Assembly: GCA_037444685.1 (NCBI GenBank)
Contig: JBBILX010000005.1
Coordinates: 124,001-188,000, forward strand
DNA length: 64,000 nt
Reading direction: 5' to 3'
DNA from: UBA964 sp037444685
GTDB taxonomy: Bacteria > Pseudomonadota > Gammaproteobacteria > Steroidobacterales > Steroidobacteraceae
The position numbers and the translations under genes are program-made. The notes below the pieces were generated by a model. That model saw nothing but the letters and a program-made list of their open reading frames with translations. It searched no databases and was not told the origin of the DNA. Within the stretch, counting starts at the first letter, position 1; each line of letters starts with the position of its first letter. Below are positions 24,601-34,017 of this stretch, piece after piece.

Positions 24601-25392
24601 ATGAGCACAGAACGTGGCTACTTCCATGCTCCGAGCGGGCAGATCCACTACAGGGTGGCCGGCCTCGGCGGCCGCCCGCTGATCCTGCTGCACCAGTCGC
24701 CGCTGTCGGGGGCGCAATTCGAGGCCGTGCTGCCGCGCCTTGCCGACCAGGGCTTCCACGCCGTCGCGCTCGACATGCCCGGGTTCGGCATGTCCGACGC
24801 GGCCCCGGAACCACTCACGCTCGAGGCCTACGCGGGCTGCGTGCCCGCGGCGCTCGGGCATTTCGGCTGGGCACGCTGCGGGCTGCTCGGCCATCACACG
24901 GGCGCCGTGGTCGGCGCGATACACGCGGTCGAGCGGCCTGAGACCGTCGAGGCGCTCGTCCTGAACGGCTTTCCGCTGCTCAGCGAAGCCGAGCGCGCGC
25001 ATTTCGCGACCTTCTACTTCGGGCCGAAGCAGATCGAGGCGGACGGATCGCACCTGCTGCGCGCATGGCACAATCGTCTGCGCTCGACGCCGGGCTGGAC
25101 CGACCTCGATCGGATGCACCGCTACACCGTCGAGGCACTGTTCAGAGGCGCCACGAACTGGAAGGCATTCCCGCTGATTCTCGAGACCGATCTCGGCTCG
25201 CTGCTGCGCAGGCTGCGAGTGCCGACGCTGCTGCTGACCAATACCGGTGAGGATCTCTACGAGGCGACGCGCCGCGCGCACGCTCTGCGTCCGGATTTCG
25301 GCTACACGGAACTCGTCGGCGGTACGCACGATATCGCCGATGAGCAGCCGGATGCCTGGACCGAAGCCGTTGCCGCCTTCCTGAGGCACTGA
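24601..25392 (+). CDS. Alpha/beta-hydrolase-fold protein with an atypical nucleophile elbow
   Basis: 263 residues from the ATG at 24601. Fold markers: PLILLHQSPLSG (oxyanion region), VALDMPGFGMSDAA, the nucleophile elbow GLLGHHTGAVVGA, LRVPTLLLTNTGEDLY (acid region) and ELVGGTHDIADEQP (catalytic His). The elbow reads Gly97-His98-His99-Thr100-Gly101, so the residue normally Ser, Asp or Cys is His99. It may not be a standard hydrolase, or the register may differ. It is followed by selO 4 nt later, implying an operon. Confidence 0.82.
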   Translation: MSTERGYFHAPSGQIHYRVAGLGGRPLILLHQSPLSGAQFEAVLPRLADQGFHAVALDMPGFGMSDAAPEPLTLEAYAGCVPAALGHFGWARCGLLGHHTGAVVGAIHAVERPETVEALVLNGFPLLSEAERAHFATFYFGPKQIEADGSHLLRAWHNRLRSTPGWTDLDRMHRYTVEALFRGATNWKAFPLILETDLGSLLRRLRVPTLLLTNTGEDLYEATRRAHALRPDFGYTELVGGTHDIADEQPDAWTEAVAAFLRH

Positions 25393-25396
25393 AACG

Positions 25397-27025
25397 ATGT
25401 CCGTCGCCGCCGCTGCGCAGCGCCCGCTGCGCCCGCTGACCGCCGTCGAGTTCGAGGACTCGTTCGTGCGCGCCTTGCCGGCCGATCCGGATTCGTCCAA
25501 TGCCGTCCGTCAGGTTCGCGACGCGGCCTATTCGCTCGTGACACCGACCCCGGTGGCGCGACCGCGGCTGCTCGCCTGGTCCGAGCCGCTTGCCGAGGAT
25601 CTCGGTCTGGAGCGACCGCGCAGCGACGGCGATCCGGCCCTGCTCGCGCTCGCCGGCAACCTCGTGCTGCCCGGCATGCGTCCCTATGCCGCGCGCTATG
25701 GCGGGCACCAGTTCGGCCAATGGGCGGGCCAGCTCGGCGATGGGCGGGCGATCACCCTGGCCGAGATGCGCGACCGTCGCGGCGCGCGGCAGGAGCTGCA
25801 GCTCAAGGGTGCCGGCCGCACGCCCTACTCGCGCTTCGCCGACGGGCGCGCCGTGCTGCGCTCGTCGCTGCGCGAGTTCCTCTGCAGCGAGGCGATGCAT
25901 CATCTCGGCGTGCCGACGACGCGCGCCCTGTCGCTGGTGGCGACGGGCGAGGGGGTCGTGCGTGACATGTTCTACGACGGCCGGCCGCGCACCGAGCCCG
26001 GCGCGGTCGTCTGCCGCGTGGCGCCGTCGTTTCTGCGCTTCGGCAACTTCGAGATCCATGCGGCGCTGGGCGAGCGGGCGACACACCACGCGCTGCTCGA
26101 GCACGTGCTGGACACGCATTACCCACAGATCGCTCGCGCTGCGGCTTCGACCGAGCAGCGCGTCGGCGAGCTGTTCGCGGAGGTCTGCCGCCGAACCGCC
26201 GTGCTGATCGCGCACTGGATGCGTGTCGGCTTCGTGCACGGCGTCATGAATACCGACAACATGTCGATCCTCGGCCTGACGATCGACTACGGTCCGTACG
26301 GGTGGCTCGAGGATTACGAACCGGACTGGACGCCGAACACCACGGATACCGAGGGCCGCCGCTACCGCTTCGAGGCCCAGCCGCAGATCGCGCAGTGGAA
26401 TCTGGCCCGGCTCGCCAGTGCGCTCTGGGAGCTCGTGCCCGACCGCGCGCCATTCGAGGACGGCCTGCGCACCTATCGCGAGACCTTCGAGCGGCACTAT
26501 CGGCAGATCTACGCGGCGAAGCTCGGCCTCGCTGCGCTGAGCGACGCCGACGACGAGGCGCTGCTCGCTCGGATGTTCGAGGCCATGCAGGCGAGCGCCG
26601 TCGACTTCACGATCTTCTTCCGCTCGCTCGCGGGCCTGCCGCTGGCGCCCGACGCCTCGGAGGACGCGCTGCTCGCCGCGATCGCCCCGGCCAGCCATAC
26701 GGCACCCCCATTCAGCGCCACCGTCGCCCGTGACTGGATCGAGTGGCTGCGATCGTATGCGGCACGTGTGCGCGCCGAAGAGGTCAGTGCGCGCACGCGG
26801 CAGGAGCGCATGAATGCCGTGAATCCGTGGATCGTGCCTCGCAACTATCTCGCGCAGCTCGCGATCGATGCGGCCGAGCAGGGCGACCTCGCGCCGCTCG
26901 AGCGCTTGCACCGCGCCCTGCAGACACCCTACGTGGAACGGGTCGCGGATGCGGATCTGGCCGCGCGGCGCCCCGACTGGGCGCGGCGCCGGCCGGGCTG
27001 TTCGATGCTCTCCTGCAGCTCCTGA
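25397..27025 (+). CDS. selO: Protein adenylyltransferase SelO (YdiU)
   Basis: 542-residue pseudokinase-fold enzyme that transfers AMP to Ser/Thr/Tyr of target proteins, linked to redox stress. Motifs: GGHQFGQWAGQLGDGRAI, QLKGAGRTPYSRFADGRAV, LREFLCSEAMHHLGVPTTRAL, VHGVMNTDNMSILGLTIDYG (metal/AMP site), and PQIAQWNLARLA. The C-terminus ends GCSMLSCSS with the conserved cysteine where eukaryotic SelO has selenocysteine. It is somewhat longer than the E. coli protein (478 residues). It is co-transcribed with the preceding hydrolase by spacing. Confidence 0.95.
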   Translation: MSVAAAAQRPLRPLTAVEFEDSFVRALPADPDSSNAVRQVRDAAYSLVTPTPVARPRLLAWSEPLAEDLGLERPRSDGDPALLALAGNLVLPGMRPYAARYGGHQFGQWAGQLGDGRAITLAEMRDRRGARQELQLKGAGRTPYSRFADGRAVLRSSLREFLCSEAMHHLGVPTTRALSLVATGEGVVRDMFYDGRPRTEPGAVVCRVAPSFLRFGNFEIHAALGERATHHALLEHVLDTHYPQIARAAASTEQRVGELFAEVCRRTAVLIAHWMRVGFVHGVMNTDNMSILGLTIDYGPYGWLEDYEPDWTPNTTDTEGRRYRFEAQPQIAQWNLARLASALWELVPDRAPFEDGLRTYRETFERHYRQIYAAKLGLAALSDADDEALLARMFEAMQASAVDFTIFFRSLAGLPLAPDASEDALLAAIAPASHTAPPFSATVARDWIEWLRSYAARVRAEEVSARTRQERMNAVNPWIVPRNYLAQLAIDAAEQGDLAPLERLHRALQTPYVERVADADLAARRPDWARRRPGCSMLSCSS

Positions 27026-27049
27026 GGGCGTCGCCGCACGGCAGCGCCC

Positions 27050-30000
27050 TCAGGCAGAGGCAGCACGCGGAGCCGCGACACCGGCCTGCACGCCCCAGCG
27101 CGCGAGTTCGCGCTGCAGTTCCGCCGGTACCAACGGCTTGGCGAGGAAGCCGTCCATGCCGGCAGCGAGGCAGCGCTCGCGTTCCTCGCTCATCGCCCCG
27201 GCGCTGAGCGCGACGATGGGCGTGCGACGGTCTGCGCCGTTCTCCTGCGCGCGGATCGCGGCCGTCGCCGCGAAACCGTCCATGCGGGGCATGTGGCAAT
27301 CCATCAGCACGAGTGCCGGCCGCAGCTCGCGCCATGCCTCGACCGCACGCTCGCCGTCCTCGGCGGTCGCCGTGCGAACACCGAACTTGGCCAGCACACG
27401 CTCGGCCAGCAGTCGGTTGACGGCATTGTCTTCGACGACGAGCACGAGCGGTTCGTCGCCGTCGCGCGGCGTGGCGGCGGCTGGCGCCACGGCGTCTGCG
27501 GCGGGTGCGGTGGGCGATGTGGGCGCAGGTTGCGTCAGAAGGACATCGGCCAGCCTGGCCGCGCGTCGGGCCCGCGCCTCGGCAATCGCATCGAGCAGTC
27601 GCGAGGCGCGCGTCAGCGGTTTTGCCAGATAGACGTCGAAGCCGGCCTCGAGCATGCGGCTGGCCTCGCCGCGCTGGGCGCTCGAAGTCAGCATCAGCAG
27701 CGCGAGATCGTCGTAGGCCGGGTCGCGACGCAGCGTGCGGCACAGCGACTCGCCGTCGAGCTCCGGCATCAGATAATCGACGATCGCGAGTTCGAACGGG
27801 GCGCCGCGCTCGCGGGCAGCCCGCAGGCACTCGAGCGCCTCGCGCCCGCTGGCCGCGGTTTCGTACTCCATGCCCCAGCGCGCGAGGCAGGTGGACAGGA
27901 TACGCCGGTTCGGTTCAATGTCGTCCACGACCAGCACCCGCAAGCCGCGCAGCGATTCAGGCGCGGCCGCCAGCGCCGGCATCGACTCGCCGCCCGTGCG
28001 CGCGACCGGCATCGTGAACCAGAAACGCGAGCCGACGTCGGGGGTGCTCTGCACGCCGATCTGCCCACCCATCAATTCGACGAGCTGCTTGCAGATCGCG
28101 AGTCCAAGACCGGTGCCGCCAAAGCGGCGCGTCGTGGTGGAGTCCCCCTGCACGAACTTGCGGAACAGGCTATGCTGGATCTGTTCGCTCATGCCGATGC
28201 CGGTATCGGTGACGCTGATGCGCACCATGCCCTCGAGATCGGGCGTCAGCTCGACGAGAATGTGGCCGCGCTCGGTGAACTTCAGCGCGTTACCGACGAG
28301 ATTCAGGAGCACTTGCCGGAAGCGGGTCGGATCGCCGCGCAGCCGGCGCGGCGCGTCCGCGGCGAGGTCGATGAGCAGATCGAGCCCCTTGGCGAACACC
28401 TGCGGGGACAGCAGACTCGAAACCTCTTCGATCAGCGGGTCGACATCGAAGTCGAGCTGTTCGACCGAGAGCCTGCCCGCCTCGATCTTGCTGTAGTCGA
28501 GGATGTCGTTGATCAGCGCGAGCAGCGAGCGCCCGCACGAGTCGATCGTGCGGACGAATTCTCGCTGCTCGTCATCGAGCCGCGTGTCGAGCAGCAGTTG
28601 GGTGAAACCAAGCACGCCATTCATCGGCGTGCGGATCTCATGGCTCATGGTCGCGAGGAATTCGCTCTTGGCGCGATTGGCCGCCTCCGCCGCATCGCGC
28701 ATCGCGGCTAGCTCGGCGGCGCGCGCATAGTCGCCGGTGATGTCCTGCACCGACAGCAGCAGCCCGGGACGCACGCGGCCGTCCTCGGTCCACGGACGCG
28801 CCTCCCAGCGCAGGTGGCGGACCGTGCCGTCGTGCGGGCACTTCCACGGCTCGTCGTCGACGCTGACCACCTCGCCCTCGAGCACCGGGGCGAGCGCGCC
28901 GCGCCAGCCGCGCGGCGCCGCCGGTACGACCTCGAACAGCGGACGGCCAGCGATCGCATCGGCGTGAGGGGCAAACATGTCGACCCAGCGCCGGCTTGCG
29001 CCCAGGAAGCGCAGCTCGGCATCGAACATCGCGATGGCGGCCGGTGCGTGCTCGACGAAGGCGGCGAGCCGCGCCCGCTCGGCAGCCATCTGCGCGGCGG
29101 TTTCCCGCAGGCGCAACTCGGCGAGCTTTCGTGCCGTGATGTCGGTCAGCGAGCCGGCGACACGGAGGACCTTGCCCGCCTCGCGGAGGGCCTCGCCGCG
29201 CAGCACGAACCAGCGGTATTCGCCCGAGGCATGCCGCAAGCGGTACTCGATCCGCAGCTCGCCGCGTCCCTGCACGTGCGCCTCGCCGACCGCGCGCGCG
29301 AGGCCGACATCTTCGGGGTGGATGAGCACCCAGAAGTCGTCGAGGCGGCGCAGCGAGCCCGGCGCGAGACCCAGCAACTCGTGCAGCCGATCCGAGAAGA
29401 AGGCCTCGCCGGACTCCGCGTTCCAGTCCCAGATCCCGTCATGTGTGCCGCGCGCGGCGAGCGCGAAGCGCTCTGCGTTGCGCTGGCTTTCCTGCGCGGT
29501 GCGGGCGTGGGAAGCGCGCGCCGCCTCCCAGGCGCGGCTGAGACGGCGCAGGTACAGCAGCACGAGCGCGGCGACGACCGCGGCCACACCCGCCAGCCCC
29601 TGCTGGAGCAAACGAAGCCGGCCGGCGCGCGCGGCCTCCGCGCTGAGGCGGGCCGTTTCGAGGCGGGCCACGCGGGCCTGCACGCGCCCGATCGCGATCG
29701 ACAGCGTCTGTGCCTGGCGGTTGAGCGCGGTCACTGCGATCGGTGCATAGTCGAGCTCGCCATTGCGCAGGTAGGAGGTGAGCTGGCGTGCCTGCACCTG
29801 CAGTCGCCGAAAGGCCGCGTCGACGGTTGCGAGATCGCTGGTGATCTGGCCCTGCTGCCCGCCGTCGAGCGAGGGCGGCACGTGCTCGAGGACCGAGGTC
29901 ACTGACGCGGCGAGATTGCTCGACGCCTGCTCGATCTGCAGCGCGGCCCGTGCCGCATCGTCGCTCTCCGCGGCGCGGTTCGCCGGATCGGCCAGGTCGC

Positions 30001-30220
30001 CGATTCGTGGCAGCAGCGCGGCCAGATCGGACTGGAACGCGCTGAATTGCGCGCTCACGGTCGACGCGGCCCGGTACTGCTGCTCGAGGAAGTGATTGAG
30101 CAGGAGGCTCGAGGCGAGTGTGCCGGCGGCGAGCGAGGCGACGACGATCAACGGGCCCCGCGCGGCACGGAACGTGCGGGCCGCGTCGGCACCGGGTGGC
30201 GAGGTTTCGCTGCTTGTCAT
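27050..30220 (-). CDS. Hybrid sensor histidine kinase with two PAS and two receiver domains
   Basis: 1056-residue membrane kinase. Two transmembrane helices (about 23-43 and 207-225) bound a helical periplasmic sensor of about 160 residues. Two PAS domains follow (about 250-365 and 385-500; GSLTDITARK and SVQDITGDYA ends), then HisKA with His527 in FLATMSHEIRTPMNG, HATPase_c (NLVGNALKFTERGHI, VTDTGIGMS, FGGTGLGLAICKQLV), and two receivers (VLVVDDIEPNRR with IVDYLMPELDG, and LVVEDNAVNRLL with LMDCHMPRMDGF). It has no Hpt domain of its own. A REC-Hpt protein is encoded divergently 166 nt away and would complete a phosphorelay. Signal unknown. Confidence 0.95.
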   Translation of the reverse strand: MTSSETSPPGADAARTFRAARGPLIVVASLAAGTLASSLLLNHFLEQQYRAASTVSAQFSAFQSDLAALLPRIGDLADPANRAAESDDAARAALQIEQASSNLAASVTSVLEHVPPSLDGGQQGQITSDLATVDAAFRRLQVQARQLTSYLRNGELDYAPIAVTALNRQAQTLSIAIGRVQARVARLETARLSAEAARAGRLRLLQQGLAGVAAVVAALVLLYLRRLSRAWEAARASHARTAQESQRNAERFALAARGTHDGIWDWNAESGEAFFSDRLHELLGLAPGSLRRLDDFWVLIHPEDVGLARAVGEAHVQGRGELRIEYRLRHASGEYRWFVLRGEALREAGKVLRVAGSLTDITARKLAELRLRETAAQMAAERARLAAFVEHAPAAIAMFDAELRFLGASRRWVDMFAPHADAIAGRPLFEVVPAAPRGWRGALAPVLEGEVVSVDDEPWKCPHDGTVRHLRWEARPWTEDGRVRPGLLLSVQDITGDYARAAELAAMRDAAEAANRAKSEFLATMSHEIRTPMNGVLGFTQLLLDTRLDDEQREFVRTIDSCGRSLLALINDILDYSKIEAGRLSVEQLDFDVDPLIEEVSSLLSPQVFAKGLDLLIDLAADAPRRLRGDPTRFRQVLLNLVGNALKFTERGHILVELTPDLEGMVRISVTDTGIGMSEQIQHSLFRKFVQGDSTTTRRFGGTGLGLAICKQLVELMGGQIGVQSTPDVGSRFWFTMPVARTGGESMPALAAAPESLRGLRVLVVDDIEPNRRILSTCLARWGMEYETAASGREALECLRAARERGAPFELAIVDYLMPELDGESLCRTLRRDPAYDDLALLMLTSSAQRGEASRMLEAGFDVYLAKPLTRASRLLDAIAEARARRAARLADVLLTQPAPTSPTAPAADAVAPAAATPRDGDEPLVLVVEDNAVNRLLAERVLAKFGVRTATAEDGERAVEAWRELRPALVLMDCHMPRMDGFAATAAIRAQENGADRRTPIVALSAGAMSEERERCLAAGMDGFLAKPLVPAELQRELARWGVQAGVAAPRAASA

Positions 30221-30385
30221 AAGGCGCGAGCGGGCAGATGCGGGCCGGAGTCCGATTCGATAACGGCTCCGGCCCCGATGCCTTGAGCCCGGCCCTGCGA
30301 ACGGGTGCTCAGACCGGCACTCAATCCGGGGCGCCCGCGGCCGTTAAACCCACCAGGCAGGCTGGGGATTCGCTTGGTCCTTCCC

Positions 30386-31252
30386 ATGGATGTAAGCTCT
30401 TCGGATCGCGCGAATGCGGCCGCGCAGGTGCTGGTCGTTGACGACAACTCCGTGAACCAGCAGGTCGCGGTCGGCCTCCTGAGGAAACTCGGGATCTCGA
30501 GCGCGGTCGCCGCGAACGGCCTCGCCGCGATCGACATGCTGCGTGCGCAGCGCTTCGCGCTCGTGCTGATGGACCTGCAGATGCCTGGCCTCGACGGCGT
30601 GACGGCCACGCGCCGGATCCGCTCGGGCGAAGCGGGGGTGCTCGATCCGAGAGTTCCCGTGCTCGCGCTCACGGCGAACGCCTTCCCCGACTACCGGCGG
30701 CAGTGCCTCGAAGCGGGCTTCGACGATTTCCTCACCAAACCCGTCGATGTCGATTTGCTCGCGACGACCTTGCGACGCTGGCTGCCGGCGGCGATCACGG
30801 CAGCGCCGGGCCCGGCCGCAGCCGCGGTCAGCGGCCGCGCGTCGCCACCGTCGACTTCCTTGCCGCCGGACCGGATCGTGTTCGATCGCAGCGGATTGCT
30901 CGAGAGATCGATGGAAGATGCCGAGCTCGCGCGAGAGATACTTGCGGCTTTTCTCGCGGAGGCCAGTGCGCTCTACGCCTCGCTGGTGCGCGAGCTGCAT
31001 GGCGGCAACCCCGCGCAGTTACGCGCCGCAGCACACTCGCTAAAGGGTGCGGCTGCGAACGCCGGGGCGCTCCGGGTCGCGGGCCTTGCGGCAACGATCG
31101 AGTCCGTTGCGCGCGCGGGCGACGTGTCGGGAGCCGCGCCGCTGGCCGAGGAGCTCGGCGCCGAGATCGAGGTGTTCCGCCGGCGGGCTCCGCGGGAGTT
31201 CGAGAGCGGCGCAGACGCAGGCAGCGAGGGCCTGCGGGAGGCCGTCCGATGA
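30386..31252 (+). CDS. Receiver-Hpt phosphotransfer protein
   Basis: 288 residues from the ATG at 30386. The N-terminal receiver has VVDDNSVNQQ, Asp63 in LVLMDLQMPGLDG and Lys118 in FLTKPVD. After an Ala/Pro-rich linker comes a C-terminal Hpt domain with His217 in AAAHSLKGAAANAGA. It can accept phosphate from a hybrid kinase and pass it on; the divergent hybrid kinase is the obvious donor. The stop overlaps the next gene as ATGA, so the two are made together. Confidence 0.92.
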   Translation: MDVSSSDRANAAAQVLVVDDNSVNQQVAVGLLRKLGISSAVAANGLAAIDMLRAQRFALVLMDLQMPGLDGVTATRRIRSGEAGVLDPRVPVLALTANAFPDYRRQCLEAGFDDFLTKPVDVDLLATTLRRWLPAAITAAPGPAAAAVSGRASPPSTSLPPDRIVFDRSGLLERSMEDAELAREILAAFLAEASALYASLVRELHGGNPAQLRAAAHSLKGAAANAGALRVAGLAATIESVARAGDVSGAAPLAEELGAEIEVFRRRAPREFESGADAGSEGLREAVR

Positions 31253-33228
31253 ACGCCGGCCCCGCTGCCGCACTCGACGAGCTGCGCCGAACCGGCAAAC
31301 TGCCGACGCCGAGCGGTGTGGCGCTGCGCCTGCTGGAGCTCGCGAGCCGCGAGGATGTGACGGCCGGAGAGCTGGCCCGCGTGCTGCAAGGTGATCCATC
31401 GCTGTCGGGACGCATCCTACGGATCGCCAACTCGGCGGCGTCCGGCACACACGCCGTCGTGTCGGTCGCGGACGCCGTCGTGCGGCTCGGCTTTCGTAGC
31501 GTGCGTCAGCTCGCGATGGGCTTCTCGCTGATCGAACGCTGTCAGCGGGGCAGCTGCGCCGCGTTCGATTACGACCGCTATTGGTCGCGTTCGCTGGCGA
31601 CCGCGGTTGCCGCGGCGAGGCTGGGGCGCGATGCCCGTACGATCCCGGCCGACGAGTGCTTCACGCTCGGTCTGCTGTTCGACATCGGCGCACTGGCGCT
31701 CGCCACGGCCTGGCCGGTCGAGTACGCGCGGGTCCTGCAGCAGACCGAGGCTGCGGACGAGGGGCGTCGCTGGGAACTCGAGCGCGAGGCTTTCGGTGTC
31801 TCTAGCCGCGAATTGAGCGGCCTGATGCTGCTGGACTGGCGCGTCCCGCAGCCGCTGGTCGACGCCGTCGTCCTGCGCGGCCGCGTCGGCGCCGCAGGTG
31901 GCAACGAACGCACGCGCCGGCTGGCGGACCTGCTGCACCTCGCCGGACGGATCGGCGACTGCTGCGTCGACACCGGTGCCGCAGGTCCGGCTCCCGCCGA
32001 GACCCTCGGCGACGGACTTGCCACGCTCGGGCTCGAGCCCGGTTCGCTCGAGCCGCTGCTGCAGGACGTACTCGCCGAATGGCGGGCCTGGGGCGAGGAG
32101 TTCCGGGTCGCGACGCGGCCGATCACGGTCAGTGATCTGCTGTCGATGCATGCGACCGGGCAGGCCGACACCGAGGCACCGGCATCCGCTGCCGCATCGG
32201 CTGCCGAGGCCGCGGGCCCTGCGGCGCCCGATGCGCCGCCGCGCGTGCTCGTCGCCGAGGACGTCGCATCGCAGCGGCTGACGCTTGGCAAGCTGCTAGA
32301 GACCATGGGCTTCGAGGTCGAGATGGTCGCCGACGGTCTGCAGGCGCTCGCCAGCCACGCCACGCGCCGCGCCGACATTGTCGTGACCGACCTGATGATG
32401 CCGGGGCTCGACGGCATCGGACTCTGTCGCGCGATCCGCAGCGATGCGCGCGGGGCCATGACCTACGTGATCCTGCTGACGGGCAGCGACGATCACGACA
32501 AGCTCATCGAGGCCTTCGACGCCGGGGCCGACGATTTCGTGCAGAAGCCCATCGTCCGGCGCGAATTCGAAGCCAGGCTGCGGGCCGCCCGTCGTGTCGT
32601 GACCCTGCAGCAGCAGCTCGCCCGTGAGGCGGAGCGGCTGCGTGAGGCCAACGCGCGCCTCGAGGCAATGAATCGCCAGCTCGCGATGGTTGCGTTGACG
32701 GATTCGCTGACGGGTCTGCCGAACCGCCGGCATCTGCTCGAGCGGCTGCGCCAGGACTGGTCGCAGGCGCTGCGGCAGGGGCTCGATTTCTGCGTCGTGT
32801 TCGTCGACATCGACCACTTCAAGAGCGTCAACGACGTCCGTGGGCATGATGCAGGCGACATCGTGCTCGAGCGCACGGCGCGCGTGCTGCGCCGGAGCGT
32901 TCGCAGCGAGGACGTGGTCGGGCGCTTTGGCGGCGAGGAGTTCCTGATCATGTGCACGAGCTGCGACGGACCATCGGCCGTCCGGCTCGCGGAGCGCATT
33001 CGCGAGAGTCTGGCCGCCGAGCAGTTCGGGATCGGCGGGCAGCCCTGGCATGTGACGGCGAGCTTCGGTGTCGCCGCCGTGCGCGCGGCGGTCGGGCTCG
33101 ACTGGTCGGATGTCGTGCGGTGCGCGGACGAGGCGCTCTACCAGGCGAAACACCTCGGCCGTAACCGCGTCGTGCTGCAGCCCGTGATCGCACGGCCGGA
33201 CGCCGAGCGACGGCGGCAGGGCTGCTGA
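31249..33228 (+). CDS. HDOD - receiver - GGDEF protein (probable diguanylate cyclase)
   Basis: 659 residues from the ATG at 31249. An N-terminal HDOD domain (about 10-215; LPTPSGVALRLLELAS, LSGRILRIANSA, RLGFRSVRQLAMG) is joined by an Ala-rich linker to a receiver (about 330-450; LVAEDVASQRLT, IVVTDLMMPGLDG, DDFVQKP). A coiled coil and a GGDEF domain follow (TDSLTGLPNRRHLLERL, VDIDHFKSVND, GGEEF active loop, DEALYQAKHLGRNRV). The GGEEF loop and the Asp/Asn positions look catalytic, so c-di-GMP synthesis gated by receiver phosphorylation is likely. The HDOD-REC-GGDEF order is uncommon. Confidence 0.93.
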   Translation: MNAGPAAALDELRRTGKLPTPSGVALRLLELASREDVTAGELARVLQGDPSLSGRILRIANSAASGTHAVVSVADAVVRLGFRSVRQLAMGFSLIERCQRGSCAAFDYDRYWSRSLATAVAAARLGRDARTIPADECFTLGLLFDIGALALATAWPVEYARVLQQTEAADEGRRWELEREAFGVSSRELSGLMLLDWRVPQPLVDAVVLRGRVGAAGGNERTRRLADLLHLAGRIGDCCVDTGAAGPAPAETLGDGLATLGLEPGSLEPLLQDVLAEWRAWGEEFRVATRPITVSDLLSMHATGQADTEAPASAAASAAEAAGPAAPDAPPRVLVAEDVASQRLTLGKLLETMGFEVEMVADGLQALASHATRRADIVVTDLMMPGLDGIGLCRAIRSDARGAMTYVILLTGSDDHDKLIEAFDAGADDFVQKPIVRREFEARLRAARRVVTLQQQLAREAERLREANARLEAMNRQLAMVALTDSLTGLPNRRHLLERLRQDWSQALRQGLDFCVVFVDIDHFKSVNDVRGHDAGDIVLERTARVLRRSVRSEDVVGRFGGEEFLIMCTSCDGPSAVRLAERIRESLAAEQFGIGGQPWHVTASFGVAAVRAAVGLDWSDVVRCADEALYQAKHLGRNRVVLQPVIARPDAERRRQGC

Positions 33229-33289
33229 CCGCCCGGCGGACTTTCCGTCTTAGAATCGGCGCCTGTCCCGCCGTCGGGAGGGCCGAAGC

Positions 33290-33880
33290 ATGAGCAGGAC
33301 ACGCCTTGATACCGCCGAGGGCAGGCGTCGCACGCTGCCGGCGGCCTTGCTGCAGCTCGCATTGCTGCTGCCGGTCGCCGTCTGCGCCGACTCCCGCAAG
33401 GAGCCGGACGCCGACGTGCAGAGCATGCTGCTGCGCGCCGTGACCGTGACCTACGATCTCGAGCGGTCGCTGCTGTTCTATCGGGACATCCTCGGCCAGG
33501 AGATCGTCGAGGACGCGGTGCTGTCGACGGCGCGCGCCCGCGACTGGCTCGACGTGTCTGCCAAGGCCGAGTTGCGCTTCGTCGTCCTGCGCGGTCGGGC
33601 CGAGTACCCGGGTGGGCCGATCGCGGGCGGACGCGTCGCTTTCATCGGCGTTCGCGAGCCCGACGGCAGCCGTCCACCGCCCCGTGCCGGTCGGCGCGCG
33701 ACCCAGGGAGACGTGATCCTGCCACACCGGGTGCGCGGCATCGATGCGATTCACGCCCGGCTGCAGCGCGCGGGCTTCGAGATCCTGTTCGCGCCACGTG
33801 TCTCGGCGACGGGCCTGTCGCGCAACATGATGGTCTACGACCCCAACGGTCACATCGTCGAACTGTTCGAACTGCGGTGA
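33290..33880 (+). CDS. Secreted VOC-fold (glyoxalase/dioxygenase superfamily) protein
   Basis: 196 residues. A hydrophobic N-terminal segment (LPAALLQLALLLPVAVCA) looks like a signal peptide. The rest is a VOC module: VTVTYDLERSLLFYRDILGQE, RFVVLRGRAEYPGG, IDAIHARLQRAGFEIL and MMVYDPNGHIVELFELR, with the final Glu as a candidate metal ligand. A secreted VOC protein is less common than cytosolic ones. Substrate unknown. It is followed by an Ig/RCC1 lipoprotein on the same strand 137 nt later. Confidence 0.85.
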   Translation: MSRTRLDTAEGRRRTLPAALLQLALLLPVAVCADSRKEPDADVQSMLLRAVTVTYDLERSLLFYRDILGQEIVEDAVLSTARARDWLDVSAKAELRFVVLRGRAEYPGGPIAGGRVAFIGVREPDGSRPPPRAGRRATQGDVILPHRVRGIDAIHARLQRAGFEILFAPRVSATGLSRNMMVYDPNGHIVELFELR

Positions 33881-34017
33881 GCGCCTGGCCGGAGGCGCTC
33901 CGGCCCGGCGCGTGCCGTTTTGCTATCCTTGCCGCCCCGCCCGGTAGCGAGCCCGGATCGCATCCCCCGGGCTCCGTCCAGAGCAACAGTCGAGCGCCGC
34001 TTCGTACAAGGGCCATC

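Noticed and set aside
25142..26911. Open frame of 589 codons on the minus strand
   Set aside because: Antisense to selO and the alpha/beta hydrolase, with no recognisable domain.
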